Below are positions 38,268 to 50,708 of a DNA stretch of 64,000 nucleotides, one piece after another (within the stretch, counting starts at the first letter, position 1; every line of letters begins with the position of its first letter). Origin of the DNA: Dioscorea cayenensis subsp. rotundata (Eukaryota; Streptophyta; Magnoliopsida; Dioscoreales; Dioscoreaceae); the NCBI RefSeq assembly GCF_009730915.1, contig NC_052489.1:26653916-26717915 (forward strand), read 5' to 3'. The notes beneath the pieces were generated by a model. The model was not told the DNA's origin, searched no databases, and saw only the letters and a list, made by a program, of their open reading frames with translations. Made by a program: the position numbers and the translations under genes.

Positions 38268-38800
38268 TATTGATGGAGTTGTTTCCATATTTAAACTCTT
38301 ACTCTTTACAACGAATTGAATGTATTTAATCGAGGACGTTGTTATTTTTAAATGGATGCTGACTGTAATTTGAAATATTTTTCAAGTCGATGTTTTAAAG
38401 CGATATATGGTATATTTAAACAATGAAGCGGAAATGTACTAAAACTACGGCGTAAATTAAACAATGAAATGACTGAATGAAATTTAACACTGCCTTCTGA
38501 TTGAAAACAAACAAACTATACATTGAGATATACAAGTTATTGATGGCGACTTCCCGTATTTATTTAAACAATGAATGCGTTTAGTTAAGCAGAGAGCAGG
38601 TGTTATTTTAAGCGATTTGTACACCGTATTTTTGAAATATTTAAAAGCGATGTTTAAACGATATATAGTATATTTAAACAATGAAAGTGAAATGTACAGC
38701 AATTAGAGCGTAAAATTAAACAATGAAATGGCGAATGGGAATTTAACACTGCTTTACAATTCAAAAACAAACAAAAATTTACATTAACGTATACAAGTAC
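38268..38800. repeat. About 265-bp tandem duplication in MULE copy A
   Basis: Two diverged units, about 38268-38535 and 38536-38800, share landmarks in order: attgatgg, gttatttt, tttgaaatatttt, gatatatggtatatttaaac / gatatatagtatatttaaac, aaattaaacaatgaaatg and acaagt. Copy B has one unit, about 63258-63520. Confidence 0.7.
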
Positions 38801-38899
38801 GTGCTCTTGAACACGAAAACAATGAATTGAATTTGTCCGATTTACATTCGAAAATAAAATTGACATTCGGATATCTGAGGACGTGTTCTTGAAAAACAA

Positions 38900-39694
38900 A
38901 ATTTAACCCGCTTGTGGCGAGCTCCCTTTATGCGTGGCGCATGTGCCACTCCCTCATAAGTATCGCGAGTAACATGGATCGAGGTAAGGAGCGTGCATGC
39001 TGCGGTGGCCGTAACTCTCGCCCCAAAGTAATTGCTCGATAAAGCGCTAGCGTGGGCGGTAGCGATCGGCCTTCCTTGTAGGCGTGGGATTTCTATGTCA
39101 TCTGGCGAGTGGGTACTTTCGTAGTCGCCGACTCAGTGGAACTCCATATCGATAGCCTGATTGTCGAGATAGATTCATTGTCGAGGATATGCAAGTCGAG
39201 ATTAGAATATACGATTTAAATACCAAAGCGGATATTAATAGGACATAATTAAAAGAACTTACCATGTCAGCAGCGTCCTTATCGTACCGGACGTGAAGAA
39301 TAATGCTGTATTCTTGTTTATCGTTGTCGGGGACTGACGACATGGAAGTGGCCATTCATGATTATCGGGAGGATGACAATTTGAACTTCATGCGGTTCTG
39401 CGCTGGCATCGATCATAGCCATAATTGTGTCGTGTCGTCGTCACAGCTTGGGCGTAAGCAGTGTAATCGATCACGGTGATGGGCGCGTTCTTGTAAGGAT
39501 ATGGCTCTTTGCTTTCGGCGACTTTTGTATTATGCATCTGGCGTCCATCACGTCATCGATGACCGTCTCGCTTCCCCTCAGCGCGTGTATAATTTGTCGC
39601 GTGTGGTGCTCTGTCGTCGTTGCTTCCTGACAGTCATCTTGAGGTTAACGATATGAGATATAATTAGACCGTATTAAAAAATATTTAAATGATA
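38900..39694 (-). pseudogene. ULP1-like cysteine protease remnant in MULE copy A (5' end in gap)
   Basis: Read on the minus strand, this gene converges on the transposase. NGHFHVV at 39336-39356 followed, after a one-base shift, by PDNDKQEY matches the His...Asp core of ULP1/SENP (C48) proteases. A donor follows (GACATG|GTAAGT, about 39263), and an intron ends near 39,166. The next exon reads DMEFH, then DIEIPRLQG, a FIEQLLWGE block, and a final R-MREWH segment. The equivalent exon in copy B keeps the catalytic-Cys neighbourhood better. Several frame shifts and a stop make it non-functional as written. ULP1-like genes in MULEs are known (KAONASHI-type); I infer the same class. The weakest point is that no single open frame covers the domain. 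Confidence 0.6.
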
Positions 39695-40694
39695 NNNNNN
39701 NNNNNNNNNNNNNNNNNNNNNNNNNNNNNNNNNNNNNNNNNNNNNNNNNNNNNNNNNNNNNNNNNNNNNNNNNNNNNNNNNNNNNNNNNNNNNNNNNNNN
39801 NNNNNNNNNNNNNNNNNNNNNNNNNNNNNNNNNNNNNNNNNNNNNNNNNNNNNNNNNNNNNNNNNNNNNNNNNNNNNNNNNNNNNNNNNNNNNNNNNNNN
39901 NNNNNNNNNNNNNNNNNNNNNNNNNNNNNNNNNNNNNNNNNNNNNNNNNNNNNNNNNNNNNNNNNNNNNNNNNNNNNNNNNNNNNNNNNNNNNNNNNNNN
40001 NNNNNNNNNNNNNNNNNNNNNNNNNNNNNNNNNNNNNNNNNNNNNNNNNNNNNNNNNNNNNNNNNNNNNNNNNNNNNNNNNNNNNNNNNNNNNNNNNNNN
40101 NNNNNNNNNNNNNNNNNNNNNNNNNNNNNNNNNNNNNNNNNNNNNNNNNNNNNNNNNNNNNNNNNNNNNNNNNNNNNNNNNNNNNNNNNNNNNNNNNNNN
40201 NNNNNNNNNNNNNNNNNNNNNNNNNNNNNNNNNNNNNNNNNNNNNNNNNNNNNNNNNNNNNNNNNNNNNNNNNNNNNNNNNNNNNNNNNNNNNNNNNNNN
40301 NNNNNNNNNNNNNNNNNNNNNNNNNNNNNNNNNNNNNNNNNNNNNNNNNNNNNNNNNNNNNNNNNNNNNNNNNNNNNNNNNNNNNNNNNNNNNNNNNNNN
40401 NNNNNNNNNNNNNNNNNNNNNNNNNNNNNNNNNNNNNNNNNNNNNNNNNNNNNNNNNNNNNNNNNNNNNNNNNNNNNNNNNNNNNNNNNNNNNNNNNNNN
40501 NNNNNNNNNNNNNNNNNNNNNNNNNNNNNNNNNNNNNNNNNNNNNNNNNNNNNNNNNNNNNNNNNNNNNNNNNNNNNNNNNNNNNNNNNNNNNNNNNNNN
40601 NNNNNNNNNNNNNNNNNNNNNNNNNNNNNNNNNNNNNNNNNNNNNNNNNNNNNNNNNNNNNNNNNNNNNNNNNNNNNNNNNNNNNNNNNNNNNN
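39695..40694. other. Assembly gap of exactly 1000 N
   Basis: 1000 undetermined bases, a usual scaffold placeholder rather than a measured size. It hides the right end of MULE copy A and perhaps sequence downstream of the metallo-hydrolase. Confidence 0.99.
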
Positions 40695-41144
40695 TGGAGT
40701 AGAGCAACAGAGATAAGGCTATTTACAGTTTATATCATGTGAGGAGGGATACGGCTATCATACAAGGCTGATCACATGGATTTTCATCAGAGAAGATTTT
40801 AATATAAAAGTCTGAAAATTGAAACTCTTGAACATTGTTTCAATTGATCGGTGATTAGCAATATCATTATTTATTATTATCATCAATTACTAATCCATTA
40901 ACTTCACTGACTGATTGGAATACTTCAAAGCAAACATAACTATAGAGATATTATACCTTATTCAAATCGTAATGAACCACATGATAAATCAAAACAAAAT
41001 AGGAATTCCCTCACGAAGAAAATTAATAAGATCATTTCAACAAACTATAGGCACGTGAAAGGCCAAATCATGACAGTCATAAATGAGCCGAGCATTGGGG
41101 TAAAAGAGTGATGACCTAACTAAATCCTTGCCTCTTTGACCATT

Positions 41145-44100
41145 CTAGCAAGTTCCTGGATTTATTCGCTTGTGGTGATTAGAGTCATGTGTCAATCCCA
41201 CAATTAATAGGCTCTCTTTGGTTTGGATTCGCTTAACAGCATCAAGAGACTGCAAAAAAGCTCAAAACAAAAGAAAAGAAAAGAGAATTTTTGTCGATCT
41301 CAAAATTTAAATCAATCTGAGTGTTTAAATCAGGGCATTGACCTAAATGAAAAAAAAAAAAAACCTGACTTTTTAGGTATTTACCAGCACCATTCAAACA
41401 GAAGTGAACATTGCTTGAGATCCAACCTGCTCACATATGAGAATATAAATTTAGAAAAAATGGACCAGGCCTTGCTGCATGCAAATGGGGCATAGATGAT
41501 GAAACTCACAAAGGAAATGAGACTAATCGCGTATCAATGAAAACTAGCAATTCTGAAATTAGAACATGGGAATCAAATGTAGATGATCATAAATCTTTTC
41601 TAAATACTCAAAAATGCATATATAATTTACATGATAAGAGAAAATAAAAGTACTAATAAAATATATTTTGATTTCAATAAGAACACCACCAAAAGATAAA
41701 AGAAAAGGAAGCAAATCTACCAATAAAAATAGTTTAAAAAGAACTTGAAAGATTGACGTAACACAATGTTCTGTTTCATGAGTCACCAATAATAGAATGA
41801 GGTAGGTAGAACAGCCATGTAACCCAAGACATAGTAGAAAGGAAAAGAGGATAATCAACCTTGTACAGTGTATCCAATATTAGAAGATCCAGCTGCCCTG
41901 CTCCTGATTTTTGAAATTACTGCAGAATCAAATAACAGAGGTAAGATTTTCGAGGAGAGGAAAACGCAACTGTAGTGGGTGAAATTCTGTAGAGGCAAGA
42001 ATCATGGACATATCCTTCCCACTGGTTTTGTAAATTCAACTTCATCATTGCTCAACATGAAGTAAGAGAACACACAGACCAGATTTACAGTCAGAAAAAT
42101 TATATAGCGATTGTTTCATTCCAGAGCAAGTGTTGTGTTTGAAATGTTCCCAGGAATAAAAGACCTAATTTCAGAAAGCAGGGAGCAGTAGTAATCGGTT
42201 ATCATAAGTTAAAATCTCATGTGTTTAACCTAATCAGAGTTTGTTTTCCTCAGAGAATCTTTGAATTAGCAATATAAGCTAAATGGAAAGAAGATCCAGT
42301 TGTGATTGAATTAATTTTGCTATTTCTTGCATGAAACAAGAACAACCTAACATTGAGCTTAGCTGCTTAGCAACAAAAAGCATTGTGCCATATCTACCAT
42401 AAATATTTGAAATAATTGAAACCAATTGATTTCAATTCACAATGCCATGTTATGTCCTTCATGATATCTAATAAAGGTCAGATCAGCAAACTTTTTCTTA
42501 CTAAGTTATATAATCAGCTGATGATGATAATCCCTACGAGGAAATAACCAACATAATGAATGTGCTTTTCAAGATCTCAACAAAATGCAAAATGGTCAGG
42601 AAGAGAAAATAGAAATCGAAAAGCGGATGTCACTAAGACAACAATATTTTACCATATTCAGTTGAAGGTGGAAAGCGTGAGATATCATGAATATATATGC
42701 AACCCTTGACTTCTTTCCAAAAAGGAAGCCTAAGCACGTGTAGTCCTCCCCATGCATTACCTATCAACAATGACTTATATACATTACAATGATACAACAT
42801 ATATGGCTAATATTAAACCAAGTCAGGACTTCGAGTCAAGTAACTGGCAAAGGAACAAACTCTGAGCCTGATGCTATAAACGGTTTCTCATGATGATCCT
42901 CAATTATTTTCCAGTCAAGTTGAGCAACACGCCTTACTTCTTGGCCTTCTTTGAGCTTTTTCTGGACCAAGTACGGAAACTTTTCAGCAAGACTGTTTCA
43001 AAGATTTAAACTGCATATGTTAGATTCCATGTCACAAGCTACCATAAGGATCAAAACATGACAATGAGCAGAACTCAGAAGAATCTAAAAGCAGCTATAA
43101 TTTTGTTCTTTCAAGAGTGTTCAATAATGTAGGACAAGAAGTGTTACTTTTAAGCATAGGATAACAATCATCACTGTCACATAAGACAAGACATGGAAAA
43201 AGAAAAAAGATGTTCAAACATCACCTTTGTAAGCATGGAAGTTGGATAATATTTTTATAAGAAAAACAGTTATTTTTTCTCTCCTCCCAAATAGCACAGT
43301 GAGAAACCTTAATGGTAGCACACAGGTCTTTTTCTGATGAAATAAAATTGAAGCAGGTTATCTCATAGACAAGAACCAACATAGACCTTATTTATGCATC
43401 TCTTAGCTCATGACTCATGAGAGAAGCAACAAAAAAATTAAAATTAATTTTATCATTAAGCATGCATAAATTAATGAGTAAAAATGATTTCTACCCAAAA
43501 CACAAATCTTAGGGAAGCATCTGTATGCCCACTTTGCTTGCACTATAGTACAACAGATATGCCACCAAACATTTTCACCAAGAAGAAGAGAAATTCCAGA
43601 ATCCTATGTTATTTCTTGTAATGAATGTCTTCCTTCAAAATTTCAAGTGAACATTGATGAACAAAAAGTAGATTAACTTCGATCGGAACACAAACAAGGA
43701 TAGAAAATACCTGTCCATTGCAAATTGAGTGGAGTAGATGGGGAGTCGGTTCAATATCGTTTGTTGGACTAAATGGTTGTACTACACGAATATCATCCAG
43801 ACCAAGAACAGCATCCGCATGCTCATGTGTCAATATAATCTAAAATGTAATAAAAATAATTTGAGTAAAAAGGAACTGTCTTAATTATTACAATTTTGTA
43901 GATAAGCACAAACTTATCTACATGAAAATTAAAATTAACACCTTTTGCTTGCTTCCAGTGAATGAGATCATGATATAAGAGAACAAGTCTAGTATATTAA
44001 CACATAGAACAGAATATATATATATATATATATATATGATGTAAGACTCACAGAATCAACACATGGGATCTTATGGTAAGTAAACCATCGAAGAACTTGC

Positions 44101-44915
44101 TCTCTAAATGTCTTTCCAACATCAATTAGAATATACTTGTGCACGTCACCATGACAATAATCGATCAAAAGGGAAGTATTGCACCTACAAAAATAAAGCC
44201 AAATAACTGTCAAGAGAAGAACATCAGCAAGAAAAAGCAATTCAATCATTCTCCAAGAGGTTCATTACATAACTTTTGCACAGTGATACAGGAGATCAAA
44301 ATGTCTTCTATCTCCACGGTCGGTAAATATCTATTTTTGAAAATTGGTAACTCAATATATATATAATGTCTTAGTAGAGCAATGAGAAGGGGCTCTAGAC
44401 ACAAAGAAATTCAGCTAAATGATACGTAATTCATACAAAAATGGAGGACAACTAAATCATGCATCACACCGACACTCAAAATTCCAAAAGAAAACGTTGA
44501 AATCCATCATCAAATTCTCCAAAAACACATGAAAAACATTTTTAAGAGTTCACGAACTTCCAGATTTCATCATTCATAAAATTCCATAGCTCATTGATAA
44601 AAGTGTCACCTCTGACCAAGATCTACACAATAATCACTGGAATCAAAGATCTCAAAAAAACAAGAACCAACAAAAAAATCTAACCGAAAGAATGAGACAG
44701 GATCATAGGAAGAAACGATCACATCACCTGTAGTTAGGGTTTCTCTCAGGAGGGACGGAGAGGGCCTGAGAGCAGACCTCGCAGGGGGGATCGGATGGCT
44801 GAATGAGGCAACGGGCGTTGGGGACAGCGCTGGAACACCCAGTGCCGAGGAAGATCAGGGACGAAGAGCTGCCATTGCTCGCGAGATCGACCTCGAAGAT
44901 GTTCCCGTTCTCCAT
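41145..44915 (-). pseudogene. Metallo-beta-lactamase-fold hydrolase, frame-broken in several exons
   Basis: MBL-fold hydrolase of the group that includes fission yeast C777.06c; exact substrate unknown. Exons: 44915-44728, 44184-44052, 43839-43711, about 42980-42850, 42760-42653, about 41920-41865, 41426-41385 and from 41249. Strong matches are LIFLGTGCSSAVPN, the metal-binding LTHEHADAVLGLDDIR, EKFPYLVQKKLKEGQEVRR, MHGEDYTCLGFLFG, GAGQLDLLILDTLYK and SLDAVKRIQ. Lesions against the family frame: an extra C in a CCCC run (43740-43743), a two-base gain near 42690, an extra A in an AAAAA run (41908-41912), a shift near 41,412, a missing base near 41,168, and a TAG at 41145-41147. Protein similarity between lesions is high, so this is either a very young pseudogene or uncorrected sequence. 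The true end may be altered or lie nearer the gap. Confidence 0.75.
44016..44038. repeat. (AT)n microsatellite in an intron of the metallo-hydrolase
   Basis: About 11 AT units just beyond the exon ending CVDS. Confidence 0.85.
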
Positions 44916-45939
44916 TGCGCGATGATGGGAAGATGCCGGAGAAGAAGAACTATATATATATATATATAGGAGCGCGATGACCGGGGGATTCTCTCGAATC
45001 GCGTTGAAATTCGTGTTCCGTGATGGAATTTGTGCGAATTTGAATGGTTGAGATTTTCCCACGTGTTAAGACTATAGCCGTGGATCACATTTCAAGATGG
45101 GCTTCAGAATGGGCTCGCTAGTTATATAGGTTGAGGCCCAAGATAAAAAAAATGTGAATAAGGGAAGGAATATGCTTCTATTCCTTAAAATATAAATAAC
45201 TTATTATCCTAGTTTTAAGTATAAATTTTTGTACTACAAATTTATCTTATGATAATTTTTTTATGCCATGCTTTACCTTTTATCACTGATATATGTGGAA
45301 TTTTATCCATCGTATTTAAAATTTAAACTATCTTAATGTATTTATTTATTAAATAAAATAATAAAAATTTATATGGTAAACTCTTCCATGAATAAGAATT
45401 TATCTAATATTTACTCATGTTGTTCTCATTTATGCCTTTTAAATCATAACTTAGCTAAGCTAATATTATTCATAGTTAAATCGTGCCAAAGGAATAGCAA
45501 ATAATAAAATAATTAAAAAATCAACCACTAAAATAAGTTAATTGCCACCACTCTGATATGATATAGACCCTTGATTGTGCGATTAGTTTTCACATAAAAA
45601 ATTAAATTTTAACTTTTTCTTTTAAAATATAGTGGAGTATTTGATATGTGTAGGGATGTTCGTTGTTACCTTAAAATATATATATATATATATATATGAT
45701 AACTTTTATGACCCTTCAATGCATGATGTTGAAATACTTGTCTATATAGTGTGTGTGTGTACATGAAATAAACATGCATAACTGACTAGTAATTAACCAG
45801 AAAACATGTCACTAGAAAAATAATAAGGCAAAGTTTCTGGGTGGAAACATGAATGGACATTCCAGTTGTCTTTTTGATTGCCACTTGTAAGTGGTGGGAT
45901 GTTCTGTCTGTTGGGAAGAAGAATGTGTCATTTTCCTTC

Positions 45940-45940
<1 letters not shown>

Positions 45941-45980
<40 letters not shown>
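45941..45980. repeat. (TTA)13 microsatellite
   Basis: Thirteen TTA units without interruption. Confidence 0.95.
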
Positions 45981-45981
<1 letters not shown>

Positions 45982-46175
45982 TCCCTTATTATTAATTAAG
46001 TCCATTATTTTTAACACCTCAATCTCTCTTAAAAAATTAATTTTTTTCACCATCTCTTATGTAATTTAAAACCTAGTAACCGTGACAATAGCTTAATTAT
46101 AAGATATTTAATTATCATATAAGTTCCTCCCAATATATGATTGATGTTTAAAAATTTTTAAAAAAATATGTGTAC

Positions 46176-46402
46176 TGTTTAGTACTGTTTATATAACATC
46201 AAAGTGTAAGGGGGAGGTCATGAGTTCAAATCTCTCCTCCAACAGTACTGTTCCCCATACTGTTCATACAATGTTCACCCGTGATTTCTATACTATTCTC
46301 ATATTGTACATATATTGTACAGCCGGGTTCCAGTACTGTTTAGTACTGTTTATATTCATAAAAAAAGGGTGCTTGTCGTCTATCATTCAAAAAAAAAAAA
46401 TG
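46176..46402 (+). mobile_element. SINE-like element
   Basis: About 225 bases ending in a 12-base A run. It contains gaggtcatgagttcaaatctc-like sequence (about 46215-46236), which resembles a Pol III B box inside a tRNA-like T arm. A TGTGTAC word precedes the element (46169-46175) and follows the A run (46403-46409), as a short target duplication would. A clear A box was not found, and repeated tactgttta words suggest an alternative simple origin. Confidence 0.4.
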
Positions 46403-47287
46403 TGTGTACGATGGTTTATCCATATTGTAAAAAAATAATAATTATTAAATTATAAAACTTTTGATAATTTTATAGCATCTAAAATTATTAAAATTATTAG
46501 AAAAATTGTTAAATGATTGTGAAACTTAAATTAGCCATCATCAACCTTAATTTGGAAAACAACTTTTAACCTTTTCAATTTTTTGTTTGGTATGAGATGC
46601 CAATCTCCTATTTTAAAGATGGTGATACTAAATTTTTACTTTTTATTTTTACTTTTTTATATAGGTTATCTTTATAGTGGGATGATGTTTTCAAATTTAT
46701 TTAAGTCTTTTCAAACATTTAGTTTGGACTAAATAATAAAAAACAGTTCATAACAAACTTTGATAATTTTATTTTATTTTTAATATTTATTATTTGTACC
46801 ATTTTTTAAACATAACAATTTAGTATAATAGAGCTTTTCATCTAAAAAAAATTATTAAAACAAGTAAAAAAAAAACAGCCTTATGATAGGAGAGTTGGTT
46901 TCATTACTTTTCTAACTCAAAACTCGAGGGTTTATCATTGGATCACACGTGGCAGTGCATTTAAATTTTTTAATTTTAGACTTTGCTATAAATTTCTTTA
47001 ATTAAATAGTTAACTGAAAATTGAGCTTCAAATACAAATCCAAATGGTTTTAGTCATTTCAAATCAAATATATTTTAGAATTTTTTTTATAAGAATAAAT
47101 AAATTACACTTTACTAGAAATTAAAAAAATAGACAAAGATATGCGGAAAAACTCGAGATTAAAATGATGAAGAAATAAACAAATTACCAGACAAGCTTGC
47201 AGCTAAGAATATAATCAGTAAAAAATAAAAACAAGACCGTAAAATCTCAAAAATTAATGGAACAAGCATGTAAACATAAGCCCACTT

Positions 47288-47289
<2 letters not shown>

Positions 47290-47320
<31 letters not shown>
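47290..47320. repeat. (AAT)n microsatellite
   Basis: Ten AAT units in the spacer. Confidence 0.9.
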
Positions 47321-48780
47321 TTTAAAAAAAGGGATGTAGAAAGCTCACGATGATTTACAGGAAAAAGAAAAGGATTGTAAAGTCATAGTTTAAAACTAGA
47401 GAAACGTTTAGTCAGTTTCACAAGGTATAAGTGGCAGCAATCATATCATATAAGCCATTAAGCCATTAAAGCTCTCCTGTCATCTTCTTCTTGTTTCTGT
47501 TTCACTTTGGTGTTTCATCCTTTGCTGTATTATTCTATCCTTTGCATATATGCTTAGTGTATTGACTTCATTGTCTGTACTCTCTCTTCCAATAACTAAA
47601 TGTCCATTTGCTGTCATGCTCCCTAGCTCTCTAATCATTCATCCATGAAGTTAACTCAACCTCAACATGCATTCCCCTACTTTTCTGATTTCCTATTTCT
47701 TTCTTTTTATGGCACTGATTTTTCATACAAGTGTCAAAGTGTGATGAGAATAATTAAAGCATGAATTATATATAGTGGTGTGCATGCAGATGCAGATGCA
47801 GATGTAGATGTAGATGCAAAGTGTTAAGTTTAAAGCAAGAGTGGAATACTGTTACAGAGATGGGTAGCAAGTTCTGATCATCTTTCTTTTCTTTTATGAT
47901 TGACCTTGGAGACAATCTATTGGACACTTAACCATTTGTCTGGGTTATGGCAGGCCAAAATCTTATATAAATGCTATAAGGGTTAATAATAATAATAATT
48001 AGTTCATGTAATCATGGGAAGTAAATGAAATAATGAGTTTGGTGGTTTCAGAAATCAAGGAATGTATATATATATCTTCTAATTAAAGAAATGCTAGCTC
48101 ATTGTTCTTTAATGAAAAAGTTTTAAAAAAAGGAAAAAAAAAAATAAAAACAGGGTGCTTTTTGAAAAGGTGGAAAGAAGGGGGAGTGTTGAGTTTGGGT
48201 GATGAAAAGGTGGGTGTGAGACCAATGTCCATCCACTCTAACATCATGCATTGTCTGCTTAGGGGTCAGCATTCAGCTCCTTTTCACATGCTCACAGCTT
48301 TGTTTTCTCCCCCTTTTTTTCCTTAATAAATTCACTCACATATTAATAATAATAATAATAATAAATGTTTAAAATTACTAACATGCTCCTCTCTATTATG
48401 TGTTATTGGATTTCAAAATCTAAATATATTTTTAAAATTAATTTTAATTTGATAAAAAATGGACCCACTATAGACTCTAGAGTTTTTTATTTCCATAATA
48501 ATAATTAATAATTAAGAAGTAAATAGCAACATGATGAAGCAACGATTCTGATTGATCCTCAGGCCCGTGGCTCCTCCCCACGCTCATCATAACGGTCGGT
48601 GAGGGGCGCTACCACTCGTCCACCTCAGCTGTACGACTACCAACACTGTACTCCTTCTCGTTGTCATGGGTCCCATGTCTTTATCCAATATTAACTTTAC
48701 ACGTGTAATCTAATCACTCTTTTGCTGTTCGAAACCAAACACCTCACTTTTCTAACAAAAAAATTCATTTTTTTCGCCGC

Positions 48781-48790
48781 TTTATATATT
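48781..48790 (+). promoter_or_regulatory. Possible TATA box of the JAC1-like gene
   Basis: tttatatatt lies 76-85 bases upstream of the ATG at 48866, followed by a CGAT/GA-rich leader. Spacing suits a plant TATA element. Confidence 0.4.
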
Positions 48791-49847
48791 TCTCCATTGG
48801 ACTCGAATCGCCGGCTTCTCATCGATCGATCGATCGAGAGAGAGAGAGAGAAGCAGAGCCGTTAGATGGACGAATCGTGGAGGATCTCGATGGGATCGGT
48901 GGTCCCTCGTCGGCGTTCCACCGAGCAACACCGGCCGCCGAGGAGCAGCGGCGACCTCAACCCCGATGACTTCCGTGACGTTTTTCGGCGGCCCGCCGAG
49001 GACCGTCCTACTCCGGCGATTCTCGGGAGATTTTTTTCCCCGCAACCGGCAGCGTCGCTCTACGACGAGATCTTCCGGCCGGGTGAGTACGGGTTCCAGA
49101 CATCAAGGGCGGGGAGGAGCTTGCCGGCGTTCATGATTCCGGTGGCGAGGGGTGGGGGAGGGTGTTGAGGACGGAGGAGGGTTCTATGATGATATATTCG
49201 GATCGGGAGGTGGAGATCGGAGGTCGAGATCGAGATCGAAGTCGAAGTCTAGGTCGACTTCGTCGTCGGTTTTGAGTTCCGAGGATGTGAGCCCGCCTCT
49301 CCGCCGCCACATCGGCGACGATGCCGTGCTCTCTTCCTTCGCCTCCAAGCTCAGGTCTGCGCCTTTTGTTAACTAACCCTCATGATATCTTAAATTTAAA
49401 AATAAATAAATAAATATATATATAGAGAGAGAGATTTTTTTTGGCGTTTATATGGAAGGAAAAGGGAGGGAGGGAAACTATATTTGATTTTTGGAATTAT
49501 TAAAGTAAAATCATTATATTGTTTCATGAATAATAAAGCATTATATATTTTTTTTTATTTAAAATATTCATTTATTCCATAATTTCCAGATAATTAAACT
49601 AGTATTTGATATATAGCACCTCATAATATTTTTTAAAAAATAAATGAAAATACAAGGAATATTCATTAAAAAAAAAAAATTCTCATAGTCCCACAATTAT
49701 ATCTAACTAATCAAACACCTGTCTGTGATCAATCAAATCTGAAAAATATCTGACATGACACATAAGAGACCCACTCTTCAATGTTTGGTGTTGCTAATTT
49801 AAATCCATATATTTATAATTTTAAATTTTATAAAACATTTTTATTAT

Positions 49848-50098
49848 GGTATTGTTTGGATTTGCTTTTAAAAAACTCAGAAATATTTTTTATAAATTAA
49901 GTATTTTGTTGTTTATATTGGTTTTTTTGAAAAAAATTAAAAATAACTGAAAAAAATAGTTTTTCAAAAAAATTAGTTATGACAGAAAATATAAAATGTG
50001 TTTAATTTATTTTGGTAAAGCATTTTTTTTTTTTTCAGAAATACTTCTACTAAATTAAAAAAAAATATTTTTTTTATAATTCAATCCAAACAAAGCTC
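49848..50098. mobile_element. MITE-like element in the intron of the JAC1-like gene
   Basis: The segment begins ggtattgtttggatttg and ends in the near-complement aattcaatccaaacaaagctc. The inside is A/T-rich. Such TTGTTTGGAT ends are common in small plant transposons. No exact target duplication could be fixed. Confidence 0.4.
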
Positions 50099-50707
50099 TC
50101 ATTTTGTAATAATTTCTTTCCAAATTTTTTTTTTTCTCGTCTATGTTTGTGATGCAGGCCAATAACAATCCCAACAAGGTGGCAAAACTCATCACCACCA
50201 TCAACGGTATCAGTTGGAGAACAGAGCAGCTTCCGAACACTGAGCATCCCTTGTCCTCCAAGGCCCTGCTTCACTAACAGCCATGAAAGAAGCAAGAGCA
50301 GCACCAAGTCTCATATTGGCTTCTCATGCTGCTTCTCTCCTCCAGAAAGCACCAGTCTTGATCCAACCTTTCTCCATGATACCATTGCCTACAACCATCT
50401 TCAAAATGATGATGATTGTTCTCACTTTGACACTGACTCTGGCTCCCCTTCTTCAGTCATATCCTCTGTTTTTCCTGATCACACTGCAAACAGACCCACT
50501 TGCTACCAAGATTGGAACAGAGCTGAGTTTGAACAGGAGAAGGTGGTTGTAGAGGTGGAGGATGGAGAAGCAGCAGACAGCTCTTACTTCATTGAGCTTG
50601 ATAACCGAACTGGCACCGGGTTCAGAGATGCCGCCGGGGATGCTGCGGTGGATGAAGCTATTGCATGGGCAAAGGAGACTTTCAGAAGCCACCAGGAATC
50701 CAAAGAA

Positions 50708-50708
<1 letters not shown>

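Larger units (their letters stand above)
33460..39694 (+). mobile_element. Mutator-like element (MULE) copy A, right end lost in the gap
   Basis: The left end begins ggaaaaattactgttcaccc and matches the start of copy B at 57734. Layout: about 2.1 kb of non-coding DNA, a broken MuDR-type transposase on the plus strand (about 35.67-38.24 kb), a tandemly duplicated spacer, then a broken ULP1-like gene on the minus strand. The element runs into the N gap, so its right terminal repeat and target-site duplication cannot be read. It starts about 170 bases upstream of the reductase ATG. Compared with copy B it lacks the hAT insertion and has an extra ~265-bp duplication. Both copies carry many private 1-2 base indels. 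Confidence 0.85.
44916..48865. other. AT-rich intergenic region, metallo-hydrolase to JAC1-like gene
   Basis: The first 150 bases hold the metallo-hydrolase promoter, including a TA repeat at 44,950-44,968. The rest is AT-rich with microsatellites, including (TTA)n at 45941-45980 and (AAT)n at 47290-47320, plus one SINE-like segment. I see no gene. Confidence 0.55.

Noticed and set aside
39689-40707. Long open frames across the N run
   Set aside because: They consist of undetermined codons only.
41145-41147. TAG as a natural early end of the metallo-hydrolase
   Set aside because: In the neighbouring frame the same bases read NLLEWSKRQG, matching the family, so a lost base upstream explains it better than a true stop.
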